A stretch of DNA of 64,000 nucleotides from an uncultured Ruminococcus sp. (GTDB lineage Bacteria > Bacillota > Clostridia > Oscillospirales > Acutalibacteraceae), in the NCBI GenBank assembly GCA_910585865.1, contig CAJUGO010000003.1, forward strand, positions 62,001 to 126,000, written 5' to 3'. How positions within the stretch are numbered: position 1 is the first letter of the stretch; each line of letters starts with the position of its first letter. Positions 18,717 to 26,408 of the stretch are shown piece after piece. The position numbers and the translations under genes are program-made. The notes beneath the pieces are model-generated. The model ran no database searches. It saw only the letters and a list, made by a program, of their open reading frames with translations, and was not told the DNA's origin.

Positions 18717-19508
18717 ATGAATTTTAAAGAAAAAGATAATTATAATTTTAATGATTTAGTTGAAATAGTAAAAGTTCTGCGTTCTCCCGGCGGTTGTCCA
18801 TGGGACAGAGAGCAAACACATAAATCAATTCGCTCAAATTTTATTGAAGAGACATATGAGGCTGTTGAAGCGATTGATACGGATGATCTTGATTTGCTTA
18901 AAGAAGAGCTTGGAGATGTGCTGCTTCAGGTTGCACTTCATGCGGAAATTGAAAGTGAACAGGGAACATTTGATATTGACGATGTATGTGATGGAATATG
19001 CAAAAAATTAATTATCCGTCATCCGCACGTTTTTGGCAATGTCAAAGCTGATACCACTGACGTTGTTTTAAAAAATTGGGATGCTATTAAGATGCAGACA
19101 AAATCACAGAAAACTCAGACACAGGCAATTTTAAGTGTATCAAAAGCTTTGCCGTCACTTATGAGAAGTACAAAAATTCAGCAGAAAGCCGCTAAAGCCG
19201 GTTTTGACTGGGAAACAGTTGACGGCGCTTTGGAAAAGCTGTTTGAGGAGTGCGAAGAACTTAAAGCTGCAATTGAAAGCAATGATATACAAAACCAGCG
19301 CGAAGAGCTTGGTGATGTGTTGTTTTCAGCTGTGAATGTAGCTCGTTTTCTAAAAATTGACAGTGAACATGCACTTTATGATGCTTGTGACAAATTTACA
19401 GACCGTTTTGCATCTGTTGAAAAGCTCGCTGAAGAGCGGCAAATAGATATGAAAACGGCATCACTTTCGTTACTGGATTCCCTTTGGGATGAAGTTAAAA
19501 ACAAATAA
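18717..19508 (+). CDS. mazG: Nucleoside triphosphate pyrophosphohydrolase MazG
   Basis: A 263-residue MazG with two all-alpha NTP-PPase domains. It hydrolyses (d)NTPs to monophosphates and is thought to clean the nucleotide pool. The signature GGCPWDREQTHKSIRSNF is followed by EETYEAVEAI and KEELGDVLLQVALHAEI, giving the ExxE-x-ExxD metal site. The second domain repeats it in weaker form (FEECEELKAAI and REELGDVLFSAVNVA). GGGGATGGA precedes the ATG. It begins the mazG-hup-rqcP-yabP-yabQ-divIC-yabR block conserved in spore-forming Firmicutes. Confidence 0.95.
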   Translation: MNFKEKDNYNFNDLVEIVKVLRSPGGCPWDREQTHKSIRSNFIEETYEAVEAIDTDDLDLLKEELGDVLLQVALHAEIESEQGTFDIDDVCDGICKKLIIRHPHVFGNVKADTTDVVLKNWDAIKMQTKSQKTQTQAILSVSKALPSLMRSTKIQQKAAKAGFDWETVDGALEKLFEECEELKAAIESNDIQNQREELGDVLFSAVNVARFLKIDSEHALYDACDKFTDRFASVEKLAEERQIDMKTASLSLLDSLWDEVKNK

Positions 19509-19531
19509 ATAAAATATGGAGGCCTATTAAA

Positions 19532-19807
19532 ATGAACAAAACTGAACTTATTGCTGCTGTTGCAGAAAAAAGCGGACTTTCAAAGAAAGACGCAGAAAAA
19601 GCAGTATCGGCTACAATCGACACAATTATTGATACAGTTGCTGCAGGCGAAAAACTTCAGGTTGCAGGCTTTGGTACTTTTGAACAGCGCCAGAGAAATG
19701 CAAGAACAGGATGTGACCCAAGAACAGGTAAATCAATCGAAATTCCTGCATCTAAGGTTCCGGCATTTAAAGCAGGTAAAGGCTTTAAGGATGTTGTAAA
19801 CAAGTAA
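19532..19807 (+). CDS. hup: DNA-binding protein HU
   Basis: A 91-residue HU protein, the histone-like dimer that bends and compacts DNA. MNKTELIAAVAEKSGLSKKD opens the helical part. The beta-arm has the FGTFEQRQRNARTGCDPRTG signature ending in KVPAFKAGKGFKDVV. A strong GGAGG ribosome-binding site fits high expression. A clear rho-independent terminator lies 17 bases after the stop, so hup messages can end there while the downstream genes use read-through or another start. Confidence 0.97.
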   Translation: MNKTELIAAVAEKSGLSKKDAEKAVSATIDTIIDTVAAGEKLQVAGFGTFEQRQRNARTGCDPRTGKSIEIPASKVPAFKAGKGFKDVVNK

Positions 19808-19823
19808 TGTTAGTTGCGAAGTC

Positions 19824-19860
19824 CGGGTAATGGTACAATGTATCATTACCCGTTCTTTTA
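19824..19860 (+). terminator. Rho-independent terminator after hup
   Basis: CGGGTAATG (19824-19832) pairs perfectly with CATTACCCG (19844-19852), with three more pairs (one a G-T) inside and a 5-base loop, followed by TTCTTTTA. It should end most hup transcripts before rqcP. Confidence 0.85.
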
Positions 19861-19872
19861 ATTTTGATTTTA

Positions 19873-19942
19873 ATTACACCTTATCTGCCCGCGGTAAGGC
19901 TGTAAACGATTTTAATTCTATTTGTGGGCGGAAAGGTGTAAT
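19873..19942 (+). promoter_or_regulatory. Structured leader of rqcP that pairs with its ribosome-binding site
   Basis: ATTACACCTT (19873-19882) is perfectly complementary to AAGGTGTAAT (19933-19942). GCCCGC (19887-19892) pairs with GTGGGC (19924-19929) with one G-T. The outer helix takes up the AAGGTG ribosome-binding site in front of the ATG at 19950. This would hide the start of rqcP unless the helix opens. It may be a regulatory leader or simply limit translation; it matches no riboswitch I recognise. Confidence 0.6.
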
Positions 19943-19949
19943 AATTAAT

Positions 19950-20189
19950 ATGAGGCTTGATAAATATTTAAAGGTATCCCGGTTGATTAAACGCAGAACA
20001 GTAGCAAATGAAGCTTGTGATGCGGGTAAAATATCTGTAAACGGCAAAATCGCAAGGGCATCGTATGATGTAAAAACAGGGGATATTATTGAGATTACTC
20101 TCGGTTCCAAATGTGTAAAGGTTAGGGTAACAGAGGTTAAAGAGGTTGTGCGCAAAGAAGATGCAGCAGCAATGTATGAGCCGGTGTGA
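19950..20189 (+). CDS. rqcP: RqcP (YabO) S4-domain ribosome quality-control factor
   Basis: A 79-residue S4 RNA-binding protein. In Bacillus RqcP works with RqcH to add C-terminal alanine tails on stalled 50S subunits. The whole S4 fold is seen: MRLDKYLKVSRLIKRRTVAN, then GKISVNGKIARASYDVKTGD. The reading frame is open back to 19830, but that part crosses the hup terminator; the ATG at 19950 follows GAAAGGTG and gives the usual family length. The position between hup and yabP is the conserved one. Confidence 0.92.
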   Translation: MRLDKYLKVSRLIKRRTVANEACDAGKISVNGKIARASYDVKTGDIIEITLGSKCVKVRVTEVKEVVRKEDAAAMYEPV

Positions 20190-20299
20190 TTTTTTAATGA
20201 ATCTTTACAATGATAATTCAATTTTGTATATTATATCTCTGAACTATTTTCGGCTAACATTATAATATTATCAACTGATGAATAAAATTGAAATTTATT

Positions 20300-20331
20300 C
20301 CGTATAAATTATTACCAGAGTTATACGGAGG
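20300..20331 (+). promoter_or_regulatory. Hairpin touching the yabP ribosome-binding site
   Basis: CCGTATAA (20300-20307) and TTATACGG (20321-20328) are perfect inverted repeats with a 13-base loop. The last two bases are the first two of the GGAGG ribosome-binding site (20327-20331) before the ATG at 20339, so the stem could moderate yabP translation. A TATAAT at 20261-20266 may be a -10 box, but its -35 is poor. YabP is sigma-E-controlled in Bacillus; no clear sigma-E site is seen here. Confidence 0.4.
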
Positions 20332-20338
20332 TTTTTTT

Positions 20339-20611
20339 ATGACAGAAATGCAAAAGGGAAGAAATCATACACTTATGCTTGACAATAGAGGTAAACTTGT
20401 TTTGACGGGCGCAGAGGATGTAAGCGGGTTTAATGAAGAGACTGTTTGTGTAAAAACATCTTGCGGTTCTTTGATTATAAAAGGAGAAAAGCTCCATATT
20501 GATAAATTGAATTTAGAAACAGGCGATGTTTCAATTGACGGACGAATAAATGCAATGCAATATTTAGGTACTGATAATTCTCGTTCTAAGCTGTCAAAAC
20601 TGTTTAAATAA
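20339..20611 (+). CDS. yabP: Sporulation protein YabP
   Basis: A 90-residue protein of the YabP/YqfC family, small beta-rich proteins needed for spore formation and made in the mother cell. The stretch RNHTLMLDNRGKLVLTGAEDV is the family core. It is followed by TSCGSLIIKGEKLHIDKLNLETG and DGRINAMQY. An open frame starts at 20288, but the ATG at 20339, 7 bases after GGAGG, gives the proper length. It sits directly before yabQ, as in Bacillus and clostridia, and supports a spore-forming organism. Confidence 0.92.
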   Translation: MTEMQKGRNHTLMLDNRGKLVLTGAEDVSGFNEETVCVKTSCGSLIIKGEKLHIDKLNLETGDVSIDGRINAMQYLGTDNSRSKLSKLFK

Positions 20612-20623
20612 GGGTGAAGTTAA

Positions 20624-21172
20624 TTGGAACTTACATTTTTGCAGCAATCAACAGCATTTTTGTATTCGCTTTTGTTAGGTCTTTCGTTGGGAGTATTCTA
20701 TGGAGTGCTCAAAATAATAAGAATTACTTTTTGTTCAGGAAAAGTATCTGTATTTTTTCTTGACTTTCTTTTTATGCTGACAGCAGCAACATCAGTATAT
20801 ATTTTTTCTGTTGCATTTTTACTTGGTTTTGTACGCGTTTTTACAATCTTGGGAACATTAACCGGATTTATATTATACAGGCTTACATTTGGTATTTTAT
20901 TTTCAAAGTTATACTGTCCTTTAATTAAACTAGTAAAAAAATTAATATGTAAAATTTTTCTTAAAATTAAAAAAATTACAAAAAAGCTATTGAAAATTAT
21001 ACACAAGATATTGTATAATAAGAATACTAATAGAAGTATATTTGGAAACAAAAGAGAAACTTTGGAAAACAATGAGGAAAATTTAAAAAATGAAAAAAAC
21101 AGTGAAAAATTCAAAAAACTCTCGCGTTTCTCAGCAAGCAGAAAAAAACGGAATAAAGGAAATAACGCCTAA
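20624..21172 (+). CDS. yabQ: Spore cortex protein YabQ
   Basis: A 182-residue membrane protein of the YabQ family, needed for spore cortex formation. About four hydrophobic segments fill the first 100 residues (LYSLLLGLSLGVFYGVLKII, FLDFLFMLTAATSVYIFSVA and following). A long Lys/Asn-rich cytoplasmic tail comes next. The start is TTG, 8 bases after GGTGA. Its last 83 bases overlap the divIC gene in another frame; the charged tail is the part affected and looks poorly conserved. Confidence 0.88.
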   Translation: MELTFLQQSTAFLYSLLLGLSLGVFYGVLKIIRITFCSGKVSVFFLDFLFMLTAATSVYIFSVAFLLGFVRVFTILGTLTGFILYRLTFGILFSKLYCPLIKLVKKLICKIFLKIKKITKKLLKIIHKILYNKNTNRSIFGNKRETLENNEENLKNEKNSEKFKKLSRFSASRKKRNKGNNA

Positions 21173-21461
21173 AAGGCTTAAAAAAAGAAGATATATACTG
21201 CTTTATCTGGCTATTGTCGGTTTTACCTTTTATGCGGTTATTACCATAATTAATCAGAGTGTTCAGATAGCTGATAAAAAAGCAGAACTTAATGATTTGC
21301 AGCAGCAAATAAACGTTGTTGAAATTCAGACCTCGTACATTCAAAAGGTACAGGGATATAAAGGTGACGAGCTTAAGGCTTATATGGAAAAGATAGCAAA
21401 GGAAGAACTTGGTTACATAAGTGACGGCGAACGAATTTTTATTAATGTTGCCGGTGACTAA
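21090..21461 (+). CDS. divIC: Septum formation initiator, DivIC/FtsB family
   Basis: A 123-residue single-pass division protein. A basic cytoplasmic start (TPKRLKKRRY) is followed by one membrane helix (about 33-52) and a coiled coil (QIADKKAELNDLQQQINVVE). The extracytoplasmic end has the family EELGYISDGERIF. It works with DivIB and FtsL at the septum. The ATG at 21090 is preceded by GAGGA at 11 bases and lies inside the end of yabQ. A shorter start is conceivable but no better site is visible. Confidence 0.9.
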   Translation: MKKTVKNSKNSRVSQQAEKNGIKEITPKRLKKRRYILLYLAIVGFTFYAVITIINQSVQIADKKAELNDLQQQINVVEIQTSYIQKVQGYKGDELKAYMEKIAKEELGYISDGERIFINVAGD

Positions 21462-21500
21462 TAAAAGGGTAAAAAATTTTTTAAGGGGTAATAAATTTAT

Positions 21501-21992
21501 ATGGCTATTGAAGTCGGAATGATTTTGGAAGGAAAAGTTTCAGGCATTACAAAATTTGGTGCATTTGTTGACTTGCCCGAATCGAAAACAGGTATGGTAC
21601 ATATTTCTGAGGTAGCGCCTACATTTATTAATGAAATAGGCGATTATGTTAAATTGGGACAAGTGGTCAAAGTTAAAGTACTTGCTGTTAATGAGGGCAA
21701 AATAAGTTTGTCTATGAAACAAGCACTGCCAAAAGAACAGCAGCAAAAGCGTTCTTCTGACAGACCTCAGAAGCAAAGTTTCCGTAAACCGCAGCAGCCA
21801 TACAAGCCTGCTCCTCCGGTAACTTCACCAGGGGACTATGAATGGCAAAATTCACGGAAGAATGCCCCGACATCATTTGAAGATATGATGTCAAGATTTA
21901 AGCAGACCAGTGAAGACAAGATGTCTGACCTTAAACGCGGAGGAGAGAGCCGGGGCTATAGCCGCAGAGGTAACGGCAGCGGCAGAAAATAA
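21501..21992 (+). CDS. yabR: S1 RNA-binding domain protein (YabR family)
   Basis: A 163-residue protein with one S1 OB-fold (about 1-72, from VGMILEGKVSGITKFGAFVD to GKISLSMKQA), like the S1 repeats of polynucleotide phosphorylase and ribosomal protein S1. The tail is rich in Gln, Pro, Arg and Ser (about 75-163) and looks disordered and RNA-binding, ending in a Gly/Arg-rich segment. It is the last gene of the mazG block in the same place as yabR of Bacillus. The molecular role is not established. Confidence 0.9.
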   Translation: MAIEVGMILEGKVSGITKFGAFVDLPESKTGMVHISEVAPTFINEIGDYVKLGQVVKVKVLAVNEGKISLSMKQALPKEQQQKRSSDRPQKQSFRKPQQPYKPAPPVTSPGDYEWQNSRKNAPTSFEDMMSRFKQTSEDKMSDLKRGGESRGYSRRGNGSGRK

Positions 21993-22020
21993 AATTTAAT
22001 ATTTTAAGGGAGGAAGATTT

Positions 22021-22557
22021 ATGAAAATCACCTACACTGCCAGAAAAGTTAACCTTAGAGATAATTTTAAGGATAGAGTTGAAAAAAAACTTTCTAAGTT
22101 TGAAAAGATATTTTCTGAAAATTCTGAAGTAAATGTTGTTGTGACTCTTGAAAAAAATCGTCAGACAGTTGAAATAACAGTCAGAGATAACAGCATGGTT
22201 TACCGTGCAGAAAGCACGATGGCGGAAATGAATGATGCTCTGGATAAGGTTTGTGATATTCTCATGCGTCAGATACGTAAGAATAAAACCAAACTTGAAA
22301 AAAGAATTAAATCAGGAAGTATTGATGATTTCGTAATGCAGAATCCGCAAACTGATGTAACTGAAGACGATGATTATATCGTTGTTCGTAAAAAACAAGT
22401 TATTATGAAGCCTATTTCTGTTGATGAAGCTATCCTTGAAATGAATATGGTTAATCATAATTTCTTCATGTTTATTAATGCAGATACTGATGAAGTAAAT
22501 GTTGTATATAAGCGTGCTGATGGAAACTACGGATTACTTGAAGCAGCAGCCGATTAA
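22021..22557 (+). CDS. hpf: Ribosome hibernation promoting factor, long form
   Basis: A 178-residue long-form HPF that joins two 70S ribosomes into inactive 100S dimers in slow growth. The N-terminal domain (about 1-100) starts MKITYTARKVNLRDNFKDRV. The C-terminal dimerisation domain has VVRKKQVIMKPISVDEAILE and NHNFFMFINADTDEVNVVYK. A good GGGAGGA ribosome-binding site precedes it. It is followed by a strong terminator, marking the end of a transcription unit. Confidence 0.96.
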   Translation: MKITYTARKVNLRDNFKDRVEKKLSKFEKIFSENSEVNVVVTLEKNRQTVEITVRDNSMVYRAESTMAEMNDALDKVCDILMRQIRKNKTKLEKRIKSGSIDDFVMQNPQTDVTEDDDYIVVRKKQVIMKPISVDEAILEMNMVNHNFFMFINADTDEVNVVYKRADGNYGLLEAAAD

Positions 22558-22580
22558 GATTAATATAATTATTTTGATTA

Positions 22581-22608
22581 AGGGTATCGGTATTTCCGAT
22601 ACCCTTTT
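22581..22608 (+). terminator. Rho-independent terminator after hpf
   Basis: GGGTATCGG (22582-22590) and CCGATACCC (22596-22604) form a perfect 9-base stem with a 5-base loop, followed by TTTT. Confidence 0.9.
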
Positions 22609-22698
22609 AATAATAATCATTATATTTTTAAATTATCTAGTATTATAGAATTTAAGAAATTGAAATCAAAATTATGTTCAGTAATTTAAGGAGGATAT

Positions 22699-23814
22699 AT
22701 GGAATTAAGATTTACCGCACCTTGTATATTTGGTCTTGAAGGTCTATGTGCAAATGAATTGCGGTTTCATGGTATTGAGAATGTGTCTGCTGAAAATGGA
22801 AGAGTGATTTTTACCGGCGATTATTCAACTCTTGCAAAGGCTAATATCAATTCTCATTATGCAGAACGCATCCTTATTTTGCTGGCTGAATTTGAAGTGC
22901 ATACATTTGATGAATTATTTGAAAATGTAAAAAAAATTAATTGGGAAGATTTTATCGGTTCATCGGAGGCTTTTCCCGTAAAGGGAAGATGTTTAAATTC
23001 TGATCTTATGAGTGTGCCTGATTGTCAGAAAATAATAAAGAAATCAATTGTAACGAGGTTATCCGAAAAATATATGCTTCCCTGGTTTGATGAAACAGGT
23101 GCGACTCACCAAATACAATTTTTGATTTTTAATAATAAAGCCAGTATAATGTTGGATACCTCAGGTTCAGGTCTGCATAAGCGCGGATACAGAGCACAGT
23201 CAAATGATGCTCCTATTAAAGAAACGCTTGCCGCTGCTATGGTTGAACTTTCAAGGGTTCGTTCAAATCATTTTGTTACTGATCCCATGTGCGGCAGCGG
23301 TACAATATTAATAGAAGCAGCAATGAAAGCGCTAAATATTGCTCCGGGCCTTAATAGATATTTTGCTTGTGAAAAATGGAAATGTATGCCTGCAGATGTA
23401 TTTGAAAGAGAAAGGGAAAGCGCTCGTGAAAAAATTAGAACTGACTGCACATTTAGAGCAGTCGGATATGATATTGATGAATCCGCACTTGAAGTTGCAC
23501 GCAGAAACGCTGAATTGGCTGGGGTTGCTGATAGAATTTCCTTTAATAAACGCGATATTAAAAACTTTGTTCTTGATGAAGGTTTTCAGACAGTTATCAC
23601 AAACCCGCCATACGGAGAACGTTTGCTTGACGTAAAATCAGCTGAGCAGTTATATAAGATAATGGGTGAAAAATTTTTAAAGTTAAAAGGCAAAAGCTAC
23701 ACAATTATCAGTCCTGATGATGACTTTGAAAAGATTTTTGGCAGAAAAGCAGATAAAAGAAGAAAATTATATAACGGAACTTTGAAATGCCAGTTATATA
23801 TGTTTTTTAAATAG
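22699..23814 (+). CDS. THUMP-domain class I SAM-dependent rRNA methyltransferase (RlmL-like)
   Basis: A 371-residue RNA methyltransferase of the YpsC/RlmL group, which makes N2-methylguanosine in 23S rRNA. A ferredoxin-like and THUMP region (about 1-155) is followed by the Rossmann methyltransferase domain with DPMCGSGTILIEAAM, the GYDIDESALEVARRNAE acid loop and the catalytic NPPYGERL. Length fits the Firmicutes single-domain form; E. coli RlmL is a fusion about twice as long. GGAGG precedes the ATG. It stands alone between two terminator-promoter regions. Confidence 0.9.
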   Translation: MELRFTAPCIFGLEGLCANELRFHGIENVSAENGRVIFTGDYSTLAKANINSHYAERILILLAEFEVHTFDELFENVKKINWEDFIGSSEAFPVKGRCLNSDLMSVPDCQKIIKKSIVTRLSEKYMLPWFDETGATHQIQFLIFNNKASIMLDTSGSGLHKRGYRAQSNDAPIKETLAAAMVELSRVRSNHFVTDPMCGSGTILIEAAMKALNIAPGLNRYFACEKWKCMPADVFERERESAREKIRTDCTFRAVGYDIDESALEVARRNAELAGVADRISFNKRDIKNFVLDEGFQTVITNPPYGERLLDVKSAEQLYKIMGEKFLKLKGKSYTIISPDDDFEKIFGRKADKRRKLYNGTLKCQLYMFFK

Positions 23815-23827
23815 TATAATAAAACTG

Positions 23828-23856
23828 TTGATTTATTTCACGGTTTATAGTATTAT
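23828..23856 (+). promoter_or_regulatory. Probable sigma-A promoter of the 297-residue membrane-anchored protein
   Basis: TTGATT (23828-23833), a 17-base spacer and TATTAT (23851-23856) lie just upstream of a strong AAGGAGGT ribosome-binding site. The -35 context TGTTGATTTAT is shared with the promoters at 16014 and 29177. Confidence 0.6.
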
Positions 23857-23891
23857 AATTAAGATAACTATAATTTAAGGAGGTATCACAG

Positions 23892-24785
23892 TTGGACGAG
23901 AATAAAGATATTTTAACTTCTGAGATTGAAGTAGAGAATAACGAGAATTCCGACACAGATACAGTTACAGAGATTTTGGAACAGGATAATTTTGAGGTTG
24001 AGAATTTAGATTCAGATTTTACTGAAACTGATGATGCAGAAACTAATTTAAGTGATAATTCTAAAAAGAAAAACAGGGTAATTCAGCTTCCGATTGTTAT
24101 TGCTTTTGTTCTGGTTGCAGTATCTGCAGTGTGTTTATTTGTTTTTAAAGGATTTTTTGATAAGAGTGTTGTAGGCACATGGGCTGAAACGGCAGTATCT
24201 TCAGAGGCAACCGGAGATGAGGCTCAAAAAATAGAACAATACTATACTTTTGAAAGCGATGGAAAAATGTCGCTTCAAACAGGTACAATGACTTGGGTGG
24301 GTGAATACACAGTAACCACTTCCGAAGAGGGAAAAAGTCAGCTTAATATTACTATGAACCAAAGTCAGAATATCTTTGACTTTGATGTAAGCGGTAATAT
24401 TTTTACTGGCAGAACTTTAACACTCACAAATACATATAATGATTACAGTGTAAAATTAGGTGCTACTTCTGTTAAAACACCTGAGCTCAAAGTTGACAAA
24501 GACTTTAAGGCAAATGATAAGCTCTGCGGTACATGGACATATGACCAAGGATTAAGCAAGATGAGCTATACTTTTAATAATGACGGTACAGTTTTAGTTA
24601 ATCAGGCAGATATGCTCTTTGTTGAGGGCGTATATACATATACTGATAAATTAATCGAAATTAAATACTACTATGATTCAGAGGAGACAATGGACATATC
24701 CTATACAGTTGAGGACAATGCTTTGAATCTTAATGATATTAAATTCGAGAAGGACAATGGAGAAAAAAGCGAAAAGTCCGAATAA
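23892..24785 (+). CDS. Membrane-anchored protein with two lipocalin-like beta domains
   Basis: A 297-residue protein with an acidic cytoplasmic start (about 1-60), one membrane helix (about 66-86, LPIVIAFVLVAVSAVCLFVF) and an outside part holding two similar beta-rich units. Each opens with a GTW motif (VVGTWAETAV and LCGTWTYDQG), then a strand with (E/N)xDGxxxxxxG and a GEYTV/GVYTY strand, in the style of small lipocalin-like domains common in clostridia. The start is TTG after AAGGAGGT. The function is unknown; it resembles the pair at 34286 and 34929. Confidence 0.75.
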   Translation: MDENKDILTSEIEVENNENSDTDTVTEILEQDNFEVENLDSDFTETDDAETNLSDNSKKKNRVIQLPIVIAFVLVAVSAVCLFVFKGFFDKSVVGTWAETAVSSEATGDEAQKIEQYYTFESDGKMSLQTGTMTWVGEYTVTTSEEGKSQLNITMNQSQNIFDFDVSGNIFTGRTLTLTNTYNDYSVKLGATSVKTPELKVDKDFKANDKLCGTWTYDQGLSKMSYTFNNDGTVLVNQADMLFVEGVYTYTDKLIEIKYYYDSEETMDISYTVEDNALNLNDIKFEKDNGEKSEKSE

Positions 24786-24798
24786 AATATAATATTAT

Positions 24799-24880
24799 AT
24801 ACCAATAATCTTACTGAGAAAATATTTCGGCGATTATTGGTATTAAGGCAGCAACGGGTTTATCCGTTGTTGCCTTTTTG
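24799..24880 (+). terminator. Tandem hairpins, the second a rho-independent terminator
   Basis: The first hairpin has perfect 12-base arms, ATACCAATAATC (24799-24810) and GATTATTGGTAT (24832-24843). One base later AAGGCAGCAACGG (24845-24857) pairs with CCGTTGTTGCCTT (24864-24876), with one G-T, followed by TTTTGTGTTTTT. The second is a strong terminator for the gene ending at 24785. The first may protect the 3' end or be a second, weaker stop signal. Confidence 0.85.
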
Positions 24881-24926
24881 TGTTTTTAGGGGAAGTGAAT
24901 ATAAATCACGGCATGGTGTGGTGTCA

Positions 24927-26246
24927 ATGAAACAGATAATATCCTTGTTACTTATATTGATTACACTGGTATTTTCGGCAATCGGTACAATTTATGCCGC
25001 AACAGAATATGACATAGATATCCTTGGCGGATGTAATAATATATATTACGACAGCAACCGTCAGGGAGCGTTTGCATGTGGATTCAGCGGAAATACAGTG
25101 TATTCTGTGAAAGTGATGCCCGAATATGTTTCAAGATATGTCACTGTTAATGGAAGCATAAAATCCGTGAGTCAAAGTGGGAAATATACATATGCACTTA
25201 TTTGCAAAGATGTAATTACAAATTCCTATGATTTGCTGGAACTTAATATGGATAATGGAAATTGTAAATATTATAAAATAAAAAATGAACGTGATATAGT
25301 TACAAAATATTTTTCTGTTTCTGACGGCTATGTATTTTTTATTAATACTGATGATTTGTTTTCTTATGTAAAATGTATTAATTTGGTTAACGGAAAAGTA
25401 AATACTTATAGGTTTGATATAAATGTAAACAGACTTTTTAATAATAACGGCAAAACATATGCTGTCCTTTATGACGGTTCAGTATTTAACCTGACAAGTA
25501 CTTATAAAAGTTTTTGTACAGTTATTAATTCTGACTCTAAAATCAGTAACGCAGGTGTTGATAAAATCTATACAAATGACGGTATAATTATTTCATTAAC
25601 GGATGGGAAACGCAGTAATACAGGGAACGCTGACAAGGATTGTGTTTCAGTAAGCGGAAATAAAACCTACTATGCAGTTCACAGTACGGCATATTGTTTA
25701 TTAAAGGGAAATTCAAGATCATGTTCATTAAGTGCAAAGGCAAAAGCTGTTCTGTCATATTCTGATTGGTCGGCAATAATTACCGCAGATGGAAAATGTA
25801 CTGTTTTATCCGAAAACGAATATAAATCATATTCATTTTCAGATAATAAAAATAACAATAATGATAATTTTATAAAATCAAAATACATAATTAATTCAGA
25901 CGGGATACTATGCTCAGTCGAAAGCGGAACAAAGGTATCAGATTTTAAAAAGAATTTTTTATCATCTGTAAATGTATGTGACAGCAAAGGAAATATTGTT
26001 ACAAGCGGAAAGATGAAAACAGGTTATAAAGTTAAATACAACGGTAATGATTATTTAGTTGCAGTAAAAGGCGATGTAACAGGAGAGGGAAATGTAAAAT
26101 CGAATGATGTTACAAAGCTTATGGACTACTTTGTTAACAGATTGGATTTTTCAGCTGTATTTAAAGCCGCTGCTGATTATAACCTTGACGGCAATGTTGA
26201 CAATAAGGATCTTGTGCTTATATCAAGGTGCTTTGCGGTACAATAG
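24927..26246 (+). CDS. Secreted beta-propeller-like protein with C-terminal dockerin
   Basis: A 439-residue exported protein. The signal peptide is about 1-24 (MKQIISLLLILITLVFSAIG, cut near YAA). Residues 25-330 hold repeated strand patterns such as YTYALICKD, GYVFFINTDD and KTYAVLYDGSVFNL, suggesting a propeller fold. A short beta module (GTKVSDFKKNFLSSVNV) precedes a type I dockerin-like pair: GDVTGEGNVKSNDVTKLMDY and ADYNLDGNVDNKDLVLISRC. An open frame runs back to 24837 through the terminator; the ATG at 24927 starts the signal peptide. No cohesin is in the window, so any partner is unknown. Confidence 0.75.
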   Translation: MKQIISLLLILITLVFSAIGTIYAATEYDIDILGGCNNIYYDSNRQGAFACGFSGNTVYSVKVMPEYVSRYVTVNGSIKSVSQSGKYTYALICKDVITNSYDLLELNMDNGNCKYYKIKNERDIVTKYFSVSDGYVFFINTDDLFSYVKCINLVNGKVNTYRFDINVNRLFNNNGKTYAVLYDGSVFNLTSTYKSFCTVINSDSKISNAGVDKIYTNDGIIISLTDGKRSNTGNADKDCVSVSGNKTYYAVHSTAYCLLKGNSRSCSLSAKAKAVLSYSDWSAIITADGKCTVLSENEYKSYSFSDNKNNNNDNFIKSKYIINSDGILCSVESGTKVSDFKKNFLSSVNVCDSKGNIVTSGKMKTGYKVKYNGNDYLVAVKGDVTGEGNVKSNDVTKLMDYFVNRLDFSAVFKAAADYNLDGNVDNKDLVLISRCFAVQ

Positions 26247-26341
26247 CAGTTATAATCAATGAATGGTTATGAAAACAAAAAACATTTTTATTGTGAGTTA
26301 AGTTTCGGTGATTATCTGTTGTTATGAGTATAAATAATAAT

Positions 26342-26390
26342 ACCCCATATGATAAGCGAAATAATAAACGCCTGACATATGGGGTTTTTA
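26342..26390 (+). terminator. Terminator between the dockerin gene and the convergent HAD gene
   Basis: ACCCCATATG (26342-26351) and CATATGGGGT (26376-26385) are perfect 10-base arms with a 24-base loop, followed by TTTTTATT on the forward strand. On the reverse strand the following bases are less T-rich, so it mainly serves the forward gene. Confidence 0.75.
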
Positions 26391-26408
26391 TTATATTAAA
26401 AAAATGTA

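Noticed and set aside
18508..18720. 70-codon open frame between the SpoVB-like gene and mazG
   Set aside because: It coincides with the inverted-repeat element, has no ribosome-binding site, and overlaps the starts and ends of both real genes.
19830..19949. N-terminal extension of RqcP
   Set aside because: It would be translated from within the hup terminator and is not part of the S4 family; the ATG at 19950 has a proper ribosome-binding site.
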